From positions 30,334,294 through 30,398,293 of the forward strand of contig NC_081844.1 in the NCBI RefSeq assembly GCF_963259705.1: a stretch of DNA of 64,000 bases, written 5' to 3'. The notes below the pieces were generated by a model, which had not been told where the DNA came from, did no database searches, and saw only the letters and a list, made by a program, of their open reading frames with translations. Position numbers and translations under genes: made by a program. Source of the DNA: Myotis daubentonii (lineage: Eukaryota > Chordata > Mammalia > Chiroptera > Vespertilionidae). Positions 33,246-44,255 of this stretch are shown piece after piece; within the stretch, counting starts at the first letter, position 1; each line of letters opens with the position of its first letter.

Positions 33246-33656
33246 GGGGGACACCAAACAAGCACCCTCATATACAGAGGTGTGGGCAGCAACCCATCAA
33301 AATTCAGAATAAACCAAACTCGGTCTCCGCCCCTGTTCTAGAACTAGAGACACCCCGATCACTTGGTGTTGGCATTGAAGTACCATTAAATGGAAACTAC
33401 CCTACCTGAAGGCGACCACCGGGGGGCGCACACCCCCTGCTATCTGTGTAAAGGAAAACATCGCAGCCAGGATAAAGGATGCCAGCTAGGTGGGCAGACG
33501 CTGACCCGTGTCCAGAATGCATGGAAGGGGGCAAGAGGAAGCTGCAGGACAATGATGTAGAAGGAGAAGGTTCTGGAAGCATCTGCATCAGTGTCAACGT
33601 GACCTATGCCAAGGTAAGAAGATTCAGTTTTATTTTATGATTACTTGTTTTATTCT

Positions 33657-33863
33657 TGCCCGGCTGGCGTGGCTCAGTAGTTGAGCGTCAACCTATGAAC
33701 CAGGAGGTTTGATTCCCAGTCAGGGCACATGCCCGGGTTGTGGGCTCAGTCCCCAGTGTGGGGTGTGCAGGAAGCAGCCAATCAGTGATTCTCTCTCATC
33801 ATTGATGTTTCTCTCTCTCCCTCTCCCTTCCTCTCTGAAATCAATAAAAATACAAAAATTTAA
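33657..33863 (+). repeat. Ves SINE
   Basis: 'ctggcgtggctcagtagttg', 'cccagtcagggcacatgccc', 'caggaagcagccaatcagtg', tail 'aatcaataaaaatac'. Confidence 0.92.
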
Positions 33864-34015
33864 AAATAAATTAACTAGTTCATGCATTTGGTAGGTTCCC
33901 AATGTTTTACTGCCCTTCTCAAGTTCCCAAACATGTTCATTCCAGACGAAAATCCAGGACCCTCAAATATTGCTTTGTAACATTTAAAAATATTTTTTTA
34001 TTGTGGTCAAATATA

Positions 34016-34142
34016 CAAGGCTGGGCAAAGCTAGGTTTACGGTTGTTTGTATGGACAGAGGCGTGCAGGATACGATGGCTACAATAGCTTTATTAACTCT
34101 GTCTCACGTATTCACAACTGTAAACCTAGTTTTGCCCACCTG
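34016..34142. mobile_element. Mariner-type MITE
   Basis: Inverted ends of about 30 bases: CAAGGCTGGGCAAAGCTAGG at the left, matched by the complement of 'cctagttttgcccacctg' at the right, next to a TA on the left side. It sits in L1-like antisense sequence. Related to 37355-37548. Confidence 0.85.
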
Positions 34143-34179
34143 CACGTGATACCGCCAGCTCCGGTGGCCCAGGTCCCTT

Positions 34180-34495
34180 CGCTTGTGGCAGCATCACCCC
34201 AATCTCTCTCTATCGTCACTGGCCGTCTTCTCCGGCTCTGTGTCCTCCCCTCTTCCTACACAGACAGCACTCATTGAGCGTAAGGCCCTCCCAGATCCAG
34301 GGTGATTTCATATGAGATCCTTACCTAATTACACCTGCAAAGACCGTCTTTCCAAATAAGGTCACATTCTGGGGTCTGGGTGGCCATGGGTTTTGGGGGA
34401 CACTATTCATCCCACTATACGGTGTAAGGTACCTTATTCACAGGTTCAAGGATTAGGACATAGCATCTTTGGGGGATATTGTTCTGCCTACCAAA
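34180..34495 (-). repeat. MLT1-type MaLR LTR fragments
   Basis: 'catatgagatccttacctaat', 'ctttccaaataaggtcaca' and 'ttcacaggttcaaggattagg' in reverse LTR order. Confidence 0.65.
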
Positions 34496-34499
34496 CCGT

Positions 34500-34860
34500 T
34501 CGTCCGAAGTGCCCCTCCCCTGCCCAGTGCTTTCCCGTGGCTCCCCATTGCCTTAGACAAAAAGCTGCTTACTGCTGCCCGCAGGGCTCTGTGCGGCCGG
34601 AACCCACGCCCGCCTCCCACACCCCTTCCCCCCTCACTCCACCTCCAAGCTGTTCTTCACACAGGCCAGGCTGGTTCCTGCCTCAGGACCTTTGCATTGG
34701 CTGTGTCCTCTGCCTGGAACACCCTTTCTTACCCTCGATCTTCTCACAGCTGCTTCTCATTGGTCTCTTTGGAGATGCCTCCCCAGACCACATGCTCTAG
34801 CTGCCCCACCCCCTCCACTGTCATTGACTGTAATGTAAACTGCCCACCCTGGCTCCTGTC
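34500..34860 (+). repeat. L2 LINE fragment
   Basis: 'gtggctccccattgccttaga' and 'tgcctcaggacctttgcattg'. Confidence 0.75.
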
Positions 34861-34964
34861 GTCTTCCCATATCCCGTCTCCCCACAGCAACCGCCAGAGG
34901 GGGCCTGTGAGCACGAGTCAGGTGTGGCCGCTCCTCTGCCCACAGCCCCTCCCGGGCTCTCACC

Positions 34965-35560
34965 TCTCTCCTGGTAAAAGCCCAAGTCCTGCCCGCTGTC
35001 CACAAGGCCACACACGACCTGCCCCGTCCCCTCCCCGCCCTCCACACCTCTCCCTCTCTCCCCCCTTGCTCACTCTGCTCTAGGCACAGGGGCCTCCATC
35101 AGGCCAGGCAGGGACCTGCCCCAGGCTTTTGGCACAGGCTCTTCACACTGCTTGGAGCGCCCATAGCTACCTCCTTCACTTCCTCCAGGTGTCTGTTCAA
35201 ATGTCACCTGCTCAGTGAGGCCTCCCCCATTTATAATGTTCGACTCTCCATCGTTGGCACCTTGTACCTCCTTCCCTGCTTCCTTTTCCCCCATAGCATG
35301 TATGACCCAACATACCCCACAATTACGTACAGTGCTTATTGCTCGTTGCTCAATCTCCCCCCTGGACATGAGCTCCGAGGGGCAGAACCTGGGTCAGCCT
35401 CCATCACTGCTTGTCTGCAGCCCAGGGCCCTCAGCCAGAGGAGGGACGCCGAGGAGTATCTGTGTGACCCGGAGTGACATGTGTTCCACCCTGGAGCCTC
35501 AGTTTCCATATCTGTATAATGGGATCCTGATCTATCTATTCTTGGAGTTGTTGAGAGTCT
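34965..35560 (+). repeat. Second L2 LINE fragment
   Basis: Restarts the same segment ('ggtaaaagcccaagtcctgcc'), then 'cagtgaggcctcccccattta' and 'ctccgaggggcagaacc'. 35480-35560 adds MIR-like text. Two L2 copies in tandem orientation. Confidence 0.75.
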
Positions 35561-35796
35561 TGAGCCAACCCAAGTCTGCAGAAGCACGAGGCCGGCTGGG
35601 CTCTGGTACCCAGTAGGCACCTGACTCTTGCTTCCTTGGTCCATCACTGAGACCTGGTGTGGGAGGTGATAGCCCTGCAGGTGCCACTGGCTCTGGCTGT
35701 CACACTTGGTAAATTGCAGGCAGGCGGCTCCCACAGCTGCAAAGCCAAGGGCAGGTGGGGACGAGACTGGGACTATCTCAGGTCCCTCCCCTCATT

Positions 35797-36011
35797 TTTA
35801 GAATAGTTTATTGATTTTTAGAGAGAGGAAGGGGGGGAGAGAGAGAGAGAAACACTGATGTGAGAGAACAACATTCACGGGCTGCCTCCTGCACATCCCC
35901 CACCAGGGATGGAGCCTGCAACCCCAGCATGTGCCCTTGACCAGGAGTTGAACCAGTAACCTCCAGGCACATGGGATGATGCCCAACCAACTGAGCCACA
36001 CTGGCCAGGAC
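35797..36011 (-). repeat. Ves SINE
   Basis: 'tagtttattgatttttagagag', 'cgggctgcctcctgcacatc', 'aactgagccacactggccagg'. Confidence 0.9.
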
Positions 36012-36029
36012 CTCAGGTCCATCTTGAGA

Positions 36030-36570
36030 CTCAGGGCCAGGCTCAGAGGAGAGGCCTGGGAGCCTCCTTCCCCCGCTCTGGGCCTCAGTTTCCCCATCAG
36101 CAAAAGAAGAGGCTTGAGTTCATGGAGGCATCTCTGGGTTCCTTCAGCCATGCATGAGCCCTGTGTGCGTTTCTGACAAACCCTCCTGTGGCTTTGAACC
36201 TCCATATATAAAGTGCAAGGGTGAAAGAAGAAATAAGGTCTGAGCACCAGGGCAGGTAACCATCCATCTCCTTTATGCGCCATGCCTATCTCCCAGGACA
36301 GCGCCCAGAGCTCAACAGACAGTAGGGATACCCCTGTCATGATAGCTACATTGATTGGGCGCCTACTGTATATCTGGCCCCACACTGAGAACTTGATAAG
36401 ACGTTATATCAAATGTAGGCCTCAGACAGGAGCCCGGTGACATAGGTACAATTATTATGCCCATATTGCAGATGGGAAAACTGAGCCAAGAAGTTGTGGA
36501 GGCAGAACTGGACCCAGGTCTCTCTGACCCCAAGTCTGTGCTCTAAACCGCCACACTCTAAACCCCAGGA
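36030..36570. repeat. MIR fragments
   Basis: 36060-36110 has MIR (+) 'gggcctcagtttccccatca'. 36340-36560 is a longer MIR (-), with 'gcccatattgcagatgggaaa' and 'ctctaaaccgccacac'. Confidence 0.65.
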
Positions 36571-37290
36571 AATGTTTGTCAAATAAATAAATGAGTGGTG
36601 ATCGAGCCTCTGGGAAGGGGGAGGGGGCTCTTGGCCACTTTTCATAATGGCACAGGGGCCTCCAGTTTTCCCCCAAAATGAGGCCATGGCCCAGACCCCC
36701 TGCTACTCCCTACATCCTCCCAGCGCAGCTGCCGCCTTGCAAAGATGGAGTCAGGGAAACTGATTTCTTTCTTGAACCTGGAGCCAAAGGCTTCCCCCAA
36801 CCCCACCTCCCTTCTCCTTGAGACCCCGGTGGCAGGGGAAGGAATAAAATATATACAGGAGAGGAGGGAGGGCTCTCTCCATTTGTCCACCTGCAGCCTC
36901 CTTTAAAGACAAGCAAAATATTTTTAAAAGCAAGCGTGCCAGCCCACAGGCTGCCTGTGAGTGTGTGCGCGCGTGTGTGAGCGCACGCACGGATCTATGA
37001 AATATTTAGGCAGCGCCCAGTCTGTTTATGGCTGTGATTAATCTTGTGTCTGGTTGGCGGAGGGAGAGCAGAACACAACGACTCTCCTCTGGGGCCAGGC
37101 TCCTTTCCCAGATGGGGAGGGGGGAGGGGGGAGAGGAGGAGAATTTGGGAGGCAAGTGGTGGCCTGGACGCCAGCCTCAGGAAGCTTCTTCTAAATGCCC
37201 CTGTCCTGCCTGCCTGTCCCCCACCCCCGTGACGGCCACGAAGTCCCCCACCCAGCCGGTACCCCCTGTCCCCTGGGCACGGGGCTCAGT
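36571..37290. other. Unique sequence with a possible regulatory patch
   Basis: 36840-37045 contains 'aaatatttttaaaag', an alternating GTGTGCGCGCGTGTG tract near 36960 and 'gattaatcttgtgtc'. No gene recognised. Confidence 0.35.
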
Positions 37291-37354
37291 GGTAATTTCA
37301 TTTTGTCTTTATAGCTTTGTTGAGATATAGCTGGCACACAATAGACTGCAAATA

Positions 37355-37548
37355 CAGGGGTGGGCAAAAGTAGATTAAGTTACCAGCCATCTTTACCTAA
37401 AAGATAAATCGTAAGTAAGGGTACAAAATAATAACAATAATAAGAAGAAGACACTTAATACAAGTAAATCACACAACAATTCACAGATGACACAATGATA
37501 AATTGTTTCGCACACTCACAAAGGTATGCCCACTTTTGCCCAGCCTTG
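37355..37548. mobile_element. Mariner-type MITE in L1
   Basis: Ends 'caggggtgggcaaaagtag' and complement of 'cccacttttgcccagccttg'; TA on the left, decayed to TG on the right. The interior is AT-rich with no coding. Confidence 0.85.
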
Positions 37549-37684
37549 TGCTGAAGGTAGCACACGTGCACACCTGTAAAACCAGCAGGACAGCGAACAC
37601 GTACACGGCCCCCAAAACGTCCCCAGGATTTTTGGTAACAGCCACTGATCTGCTCTGGGTCACTCTGAATTCATTTGCATTTCT

Positions 37685-37914
37685 TTTTAAAAATTAAAAA
37701 TATATATATTTTTATTGATTTCAGAGAGGAAGGGAGAGAGAGAGAGAGAGAGAGAGAAACATCAGTGATAACAGAGAACCATTAATTGGCTGCCTCCTGC
37801 ACGCCCCACACTGGGGATGGAGCCCACAACCCGGGCATGTGCCCTGACCAGGAATCGAACCGTGACCTCCAGGTTCATAGGTCGATGCTCAACCACTGAG
37901 CCAAGCCGGCCGGG
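37685..37914 (-). repeat. Ves SINE in L1
   Basis: 'tttttattgatttcagagagg', GA-rich body, 'ggcatgtgccctgaccagg', 'accactgagccaagccggcc'. Confidence 0.93.
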
Positions 37915-38269
37915 CGCTTTACGTTCCTAAGGTACAACCCAGCGTGCACGCTGTTGCGCCTGGCTTCTTCGGCTCCGCGCAGACTCCGGGGTTTGTCTGC
38001 GTTGTGCGTTTCTGCTCCGTTCCTTTTAACGACTGAGGAGTGGTCCGTGCTTGCGTGGACCGCTTGTGCTTATGCCTTCACCTGTCGGTGGACAGTTGGA
38101 TGGTTGCCAGGTTGGGGCTGTTACCGATAAAGCTGCTCTGAACATGCGGGGACCAGTCTCTGTGTGGGCGTGTGCTCTTGTCTTTCTTGGGTAAATTCCT
38201 CGGAGTGGAATTGCTGGGTCATATGGTGGGCGTGGTGTCACTTTTTAAGACACGAGGGGGCATTTGAAA

Positions 38270-38420
38270 ATGGTGACAGTGCCTGGGAAGCACTGGATAT
38301 GGGTCACCTTGCTCCATCCGTGAGACGGCTCAGGGACAAGAAGGGGAAACGGAACAGGCCATGCGGCTGGGGAGTGGCAGAGCTGGGACTCGAACCCAGG
38401 GCCGTCTGAGCCCTGAGCAC
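38270..38420 (-). repeat. MIR fragment
   Basis: 'tggcagagctgggactcgaac' landmark. Confidence 0.65.
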
Positions 38421-38529
38421 CGCTGGGGGGCTGCATTCCCTGAGCTTGGATGGAAGTGATGGGCACATGCAGTGCCTTGCTGTTTCCCACCCCGGCCAGG
38501 AGCGATTCTGACTTTGTATGGTGTCATCC

Positions 38530-38975
38530 CCTGAGAGCCTGGTGCCAGTAGGTGCTCAATAAGTGCACTCAGAAATCACGGTGCGAGCCGTAAGTCTGGC
38601 TGCAAATCAGATCTCATTCCTCCCCCACCTGAAACCTGCAGTGGCTCCCTAGCGTGCCTTTAGGATGAAGCTTAAACTCCATAATGCGACCTAAGACTTA
38701 TTTGAATCCTGGCTCTACTCCTGTTCCAGCCACACTGCCTCTTTGCACCTGCTGTCCTGGCCGCCCGAACCCGCAGCACCTGTTAGTGCTTTGCACCTGA
38801 GCGGCTCCTCCTCCTCCTCCAGCTCCCAGCTCAAAGGTCACCGCCTCAGGGAAGCCTCCCTGATATTCCCAACTGAACCAGGCCCACCAGGCCCCTCTGT
38901 GGCCACCCATCACCCTTTGTGTCCTACCTGCAGGCCTTTTTGCTTTATCCTGTATTTATTTACGTCTTAAGAGAC
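38530..38975 (+). repeat. L2 LINE fragments
   Basis: A short 3' end at 38540-38570, then 38600-38970 with 'acctgcagtggctccctagc', 'tcagggaagcctccctgat' and 'tgtatttatttacgtc'. Confidence 0.75.
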
Positions 38976-38999
38976 CCAGTGACACTCACAGAGGGTTTG

Positions 39000-39360
39000 C
39001 TGTCTGCCTGCACCCGCTCTATGCCCTGCACCTCCCAAGTGTAAACTCATCTGAACTTCTTACGACTTTGTGTGTCAGGTGCCATCATTAGCTCCATCTA
39101 CAGATGAGGAAAGGGAGGCACAGAGTGATTCAGGCAGCACAGCCAGGAAGCATCTGCAGGCCGGGTGCATGCGTGCAGTGTGTCACCTCCGCGGGGCCAG
39201 CCTGACCCATCACAGCTGTCTTCCCGGCCCAGCCCAGGGCCCAGCTCCGCCGGGGAGACAGCCCTATCGTCACAGATGAAGCAGCGGAAACCCTAGGGTG
39301 GCGGTAACTTGTCCCATGGCCAGGCTGGCTTTGAACCTGCACGTCGGACCCGCCAGCCCC
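39000..39360 (-). repeat. Two MIR fragments
   Basis: 39060-39165 has 'ctacagatgaggaaagggagg'. 39255-39350 has 'cacagatgaagcagcggaaac' and 'ctttgaacctgcac'. Confidence 0.65.
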
Positions 39361-39449
39361 ATGTCCTTTTCCATCCCTAAAGCCGAAACCAGCCCCCGCC
39401 CCCCTGGTGAGCCCCAAAGCTCAGAGTGGCCTCCACGGGTGCTGGCTCA

Positions 39450-39565
39450 GACTGCGAACAGATGCTCGCTATTTTAAACCCACTGTTTAACTCATTAAGA
39501 CAGCTGTTTCCCATCCCCAAAGTCGGCGGAATTAGAATTAAATTCATCCCAGAATTAAACACACA
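39450..39565. promoter_or_regulatory. AT-rich island
   Basis: 'ctgtttaactcattaagaca' and 'gaattagaattaaattc' in non-repeat sequence between GC-rich flanks. Candidate conserved element, inferred. Confidence 0.3.
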
Positions 39566-39683
39566 CATACACACGCACATACCCCGCCACCATTTGGAGG
39601 CAAAACTTGTTAGCATTTAGGCAAGCTGTGCTGCTCTGGCCCAGGGCGGGCTGGAGATGTCACAGAATTGATGCCACTCCCCA

Positions 39684-39877
39684 CTGGCTGGTGCGGCTCA
39701 GTGCGCTCGGGTGTCGTCCTGTGCACTGAAGAGTCAGGGGTTCCACTCCCAGGCAGGGATTCGATCCCTGGTCGGGGTGCATTGGGGAGGCCACCGAATG
39801 ATGTTTCTCTCTCTCTTCTTTCCTCTTTCTCTAGAATCAATGACAAGCATGTCCTCGGGTAAGGATTAAAAAAAAAA
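39684..39877 (+). repeat. tRNA-derived SINE, diverged subtype
   Basis: 'ggctggtgcggctcagtgcg', 'ttcgatccctggtcgggg', 'aatgatgtttctctctctc' and the tail 'gggtaaggatt' plus A run. The tail motif is shared with 43214-43440. Confidence 0.8.
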
Positions 39878-40465
39878 GAATTTATGCCGCCCCCAACCAG
39901 TGGCGGGCAGGCACTGGTGCGTGAATACCCCAGCTCCCCTGTCCCTGGGTGGGGCATCTCGGGAGTACATGCCGGAGCTCTAGGGTGCCTCCCGGAGGTC
40001 CCGCCCGGGACGGACCCATCCGCCCGGCGCAGGTTCCTGCTCCCTTCGCGTCCTGGGCGGCTCCTTCCCTCCCTCTCACTTCCCGCTCCTTCCTGGGAAA
40101 GCCTCCCACATAAGCTACGTGCACCCACATGCCCGCCTCCAGGCTGCCCCCAGGGAACCCAGGTCGGCCAGGCCCTGGGCTGCACACGCACTAAGACGCA
40201 GACGTTTCCTCGCGGTCCGCCAGGCCGCCGTGGTCCAGCTGGTGACCGGGCTGTCCCTGCCGTCCCCGCAGCCATCGTGTCCTCCAGCTCTGCCCCAGAC
40301 ACGGCACCGGTGACCATGCCGCACCGCCCCGGCACAGGCTTCCCACCCGCCTCCTGCTGCCAGCTCCGCCTCCTCCCGGTCTCCACGCACAGGCACAGGC
40401 CCGCCATGTGGAGGGACTGCCCATCACCCTCTGGGCCAGCATGGTCTCTCTCAGCCTTTCTTCCT
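39878..40465. other. GC-rich unique sequence
   Basis: Long open frames on both strands come from composition and continue into the repeat that follows. No domain recognised, no gene called. Confidence 0.45.
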
Positions 40466-40467
40466 CA

Positions 40468-41030
40468 TCCCTCTCCTCTCCTCTCCTCTCCTCTCCTCTC
40501 CTCTCCTCTCCTCTCCTCTCCTCTCCTCTCCTCTCCTCTCCTCTCCTCTCCTCTCCTCTCCTCTCCTCTCCTCTCCTCTCCTCTCCTCTCCTCTCCTCTC
40601 CTCTCCTCTCCTCTCCTCTCCTCTCCTCTCCCTCCTCTCCCCTCCCCCCCTCCCCTCTCCTCCCCTCTCCTCTCCTCTCCCTCCTCTCCCCTCCCCCCCC
40701 TCCCCTCTCCTCTCCTCTCCTCTCCTCTCCTCTCCTCTCCTCTCCTCTCTTCTCCTCTCCCTCCTCTCCTCTCCCCTCCCCTCCCCTCCCCTCCCCTCCC
40801 CTCCCCTCCCCTCTCCTCCTCCCTCCTCTCCTCTCCTCTCCTCTCCTCTCCTCTCCTCTCCTCTCCTCTCCTCTCCTCTCCTCTCCTCTCCCTCTCCTCT
40901 CCTCTCCTCTCCTCTCCTCTCCTCTCCTCTCCTCTCCTCTCCTCTCCTCTCCTCTCCTCTCCTCTCCTCCCTCCTCTCTTCTCCTCTCCTCTCCTCTCCT
41001 CTCCTCTCCTCTCCCCTCCCCTCCTCTCCT
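40468..41030. repeat. (CCTCT)n pentanucleotide array
   Basis: About 560 bases of CTCCT/CCTCT units with pure stretches over 150 bases long, interrupted by CCCT variants near 40630-40700, 40765-40830 and 40960-41030. Strict pyrimidine/purine strand asymmetry. Apparent proteins (Ser-Pro-Leu or Arg-Gly-Glu repeats) are artefacts. Confidence 0.97.
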
Positions 41031-41385
41031 CCTTCCCTCCTCTTCTTCCCTCTTCTTCCTCCCACCTTTTCTCCTTCTCCCTCTCCTCCTCTCCCCCTCC
41101 TGCTTTCTCTCCTCAGCCCCCTCCCCTCCTCCTCTTGTTCTCTTTCTCCCTCCCCTCCCTCTCTCCCCCTCCTCCTTTCCTCTTCCTTTTCTTCCTCCTG
41201 TTCCCTCTCCTACCCCCTTTCCTTTCCTTCCTGCCCCTTCTCCTCCTATTTTCCCTTCCTCCTCTCCTGCTCCCGCTCCCGCCCCTCCTCCTCCCCTTCT
41301 TGTTCCCTTTCTCCTCCTCCATCTCCCTCCCCCGCCTCCCCCTCCTCTTCCTCTTCTCTCCCCTCCTCCTCTTGTCTTGGTTACT
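41031..41385. repeat. Degenerate polypyrimidine tract
   Basis: Nearly pure C/T continuing from the array but without a regular period. It ends where an L2 fragment begins. Confidence 0.9.
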
Positions 41386-41387
41386 TC

Positions 41388-41815
41388 TGGGTCCCCAGTG
41401 CCCAGCCCAGAGACTGGTACACAGTAGTTGCTAAGCAAAGATTTGATGAACAAATACATGAAATTAAATGATGCCAGTCAACAAAGGCCTGATGCCCAGG
41501 TGGCACCCCAAGAATGAGGTGTGCTTAGAAGGGAAGGTCTTCCCTCATTTCAGGCTCCCATTCAAACCTCCCTGCCTCGGGGAGACCTCCCTTGGGCACC
41601 CCAATGACTCCGCCCCTCTGTCAGGCCTCTTCATTTCCTTCACAGCACTGCACACCCTGAAATCATTTCATGTGATGGTGGTTCATTCATTTATTTCGTT
41701 GTTTATTGACTGTCTCCCCTTCTCTCAGCTGAAACATAGCCTCGGTGAGGCCAGGGGTTCTCTCTTGGTCGCACTGTGTACCCAGGGCCTAGCAGCTTGT
41801 CCTGTGCAGATGGAG
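41388..41815 (+). repeat. L2 LINE fragments
   Basis: 41388-41460 is an L2 3' terminus ('actggtacacagtagttgc'). 41540-41810 is another copy ('cgggtagacctcccttggg'-like region, 'attcatttatttcgttgtt'). Confidence 0.7.
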
Positions 41816-41872
41816 CTGTCTCCTGCAGTGTTTTCCGCCTTTAATTATCCCCAGTAAAACCCGGGACCTTGT

Positions 41873-42620
41873 GTTAGAGTAAGTAGGCAGTTAGACCTTA
41901 ACCAAAGGGGAGGGAGGAGCCAGTCAGCAGCAGATATCTGATTAAGCTTTAGTCACCCGGACCCGCCCCACTAATGGGCGTGGGGGTGAGGGCGGGGGAG
42001 GGAGGAGCTGGTGCAGGGGAAGGCCTTTCACTGGGTGCTGGGCAGTAGGAGCCCCATGGTGAGCATAAAGGGGAGAAAATAAGCCTGGGAAATCTAGGCG
42101 AAGATCAGACTGGATAAGGACGCAAGCCTGGGAGAAGCCGGGAGAGGGATTGGACAGTTGGGAAGAAAGCCTGCTCCCTCTGACGCCCAAGCAAAGGGAG
42201 GCAGAACGAAGGCCCAGGCTCCTTTGGCAGCTGCTCGGAGCAGAGTGCAGCCGGGAGCAGGGCCGGAGCAGGGCTATGGGAGCCTGGGGTGCCAGGGTCA
42301 TGGCGCCAGGGCTCTGGGCCCGGCCCTCCCGGTCCTGGTGGGCGCGGGTGGGGCCTGCAGCCCCGGAAGGACTTCCCTACTGAGAGATGTGGGGCGTGGT
42401 GTACCAGGGGCAGATCGACAACATCACCGGCTTCCCTTGCTGGACCCACCGGGCAGGCGCCTCTTGGGGTGCGCGGCAGCCGTTTCAGGGGCATCTGTGC
42501 TCTAATAAATCTTGCCACTATCGCTTAAATCTTCCTGCACACGCGCCCCTGAAGTGCCTTTCCTGGGACTCCGTGGGAGAGCCGGTTTCCTCTGGAAGCA
42601 CTTGGAGCAGGAAAGGTGGG
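41873..42620 (+). repeat. Possible solo LTR of a bat endogenous retrovirus
   Basis: Starts TGTTAGAGTAAG, carries a GC-rich U3-like body, and has AATAAA at about 42503 in 'tgctctaataaatcttgcc', reminiscent of an R/U5 boundary. The 3' edge and a target duplication could not be placed, and no gag/pol/env coding is next to it. Alternative: unique GC-rich sequence with a chance signal. Confidence 0.3.
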
Positions 42621-43010
42621 AAGACAGATGAGGCAGCCTGGCGTCGGGCAGCAAGCCCGCTCCTTTGCAGCTGGACGCCCGTCCCGCGGGGACCAGGCTG
42701 GCAGGGAGCCAGTGCGGGAGGCAATTGGGAAGCTGGGGCAGAGGGGGTGGCCCAGCCTCTGAGCCTGGCACCTGGGCAGGCTTCCTCCCGGGAGAAGCCG
42801 GAAAAGCACAGTCCCAGCTCGAAGGGTGATGGGAGGGCCCAAGGGCAACTGGGTCCAGAAAGTGTTTTACACGCGGGGAAGCTTGGCCAGTGCGCCAGGG
42901 CCGTGCAGAGCCCGAAACCCAGCTCTCCCCTGGCACCACCTGGGACCACAGAGACATGTCTGGCCTTCAAGCTGATAAAGTCCACTGGGTATCTACTGTG
43001 GGGAATGAGG
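42621..43010. other. Unique GC-rich sequence
   Basis: Open frames on both strands without domains. Confidence 0.4.

Positions 43011-43013
<3 letters not shown>

Positions 43014-43057
<44 letters not shown>
43014..43057. repeat. (GA)n microsatellite
   Basis: Pure GA repeat of about 22 units, continuing as a purine-rich CAGAGA region to 43210. Confidence 0.95.
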
Positions 43058-43060
<3 letters not shown>

Positions 43061-43213
43061 AACACTGGGAAACAGATCTAGAGACCCAGGCGCAGGGATG
43101 TGCACACAGACAGGGACGGACGTAGACAGAGAAAGCACACCACGGGGACTGACAGCCGTCAGAGAGCAACAGAGATTCTGAGACAGAGACGTTGAGAGAC
43201 TGAGACAGGAAGT

Positions 43214-43440
43214 CAGAGAGCCCTCGCCGGTGCGGCTCAGTGGATAGAGCATTGGCCTGCGGGCTGAGGGGTCCCGGGTTCAATTCTGCTCAAGGGCACG
43301 TGCCTGGGTCGCAGGCTCGATGGAAGGCAACCAGTTGATGTGTTATCTCTCTGACGCCAATGTTTCTTCTCTCTCTCTGTGTCTCTCCCTCCTTCCACTC
43401 TCTCTAAAATTCAATGGAAAAATAGCCTCCAGTGAGGATT
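43214..43440 (+). repeat. Ves-related SINE
   Basis: 'cggtgcggctcagtggatag', 'gggttcaattctgctcaagg', 'gatggaaggcaaccagttg', tail 'tccagtgaggatt'. Confidence 0.87.
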
Positions 43441-43451
43441 AACAGCAATAA

Positions 43452-43512
43452 AGAGATATAGAGATAGAGATAGAGATAGAGATAGAGATAGAGAGAGAGA
43501 GAGAGAGAGAAA
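43452..43512. repeat. (GATAGA)n/(GA)n simple repeat
   Basis: Six or so GATAGA units, then GA; grades into a purine-rich stretch to about 43640. Confidence 0.92.
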
Positions 43513-43639
43513 GGGACAGACAAACGGAAGAGGGGAGACAAAAAGAGACACCGGCAGAGAAAGGGGGAGACAGAGAAGGAAGGGGAGACAGGAGCAGGTT
43601 GATGAAGAGACAGAAATGGAGGCACCGAGAGGAGAGGCG

Positions 43640-44255
43640 GAGAGAGGGCCGGTCGGCCTGCAGGCGAGGATTCACTGGCCCCTTATTACGGACCTGGCAG
43701 ACCTCCCGTTTCCCCTCCTCGCCCAGCCCCTGAGGCAAGACTGCTCTCCGCCAGCCCAGCCCTGTTGGGTGTGTGTGTCCTGCATACCTGCCCGTGAGCC
43801 CCGTGAGCGGGATGTGTAGCATTCAGTTTAGCAGGGGGTGCACTCAGGGAGGAAGGAGGTGCGACTGACTTCTGGGGCCAGGAGAGTGCACACAGACACC
43901 CCGCATCACCCCATCTGATAGCCAATGGTCGGAGGAGCCAGAATGCCCTCTGGGCATTACTGCAGGAGGTCCCCACCAGGAACACTCGGGCAGAGGGATG
44001 GGTGCAGAGCAGAAAGAGAACATCACACTGATAATGGTGCCGGTGTCTTTCTAGGAGATTCTGGAAGCCCCTGTCCCCACGAGGTTAGTGGTCTGGGGAT
44101 AGAAACCCTCTCGTAGGCAGAACAAGGACTATATTGGTTCATCTCACAGGGGTTCAGGTGTTGTGTGGCCTTCGGGCTCAGCGGTGTTTTTAGGACCTGG
44201 GTCTCTCTCTTTTTTTCCTGCTTTCCTGTGCATTCTTTTATCCTTAGGTAGCATC
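43640..44255. other. Unique intergenic sequence
   Basis: Nothing recognised. Confidence 0.4.

Larger units (their letters stand above)
37295..38265 (-). repeat. L1 LINE, antisense, interrupted by a mariner and a Ves
   Basis: Pieces at 37295-37354, 37549-37684 and 37915-38265 join in order: 'ctttgttgagatatagctgg', 'gaattcatttgcatttctt', 'aattgctgggtcatatgg'. The interruptions are the mariner MITE and a minus-strand Ves, so L1 is the oldest of the three. Confidence 0.8.

Noticed and set aside
39884..41434. 516-codon and 339-codon open frames on the plus strand and a 422-codon frame on the minus strand
   Set aside because: They are produced by the CCTCT array and the polypyrimidine tract, which lack stop codons in several frames. 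The predicted proteins are simple Ser/Pro/Leu or Arg/Gly/Glu repeats.
42387..43181. 264-codon open frame
   Set aside because: Runs through the GA microsatellite and a GC-rich stretch. No domain, non-ATG-dependent context, composition explains it.
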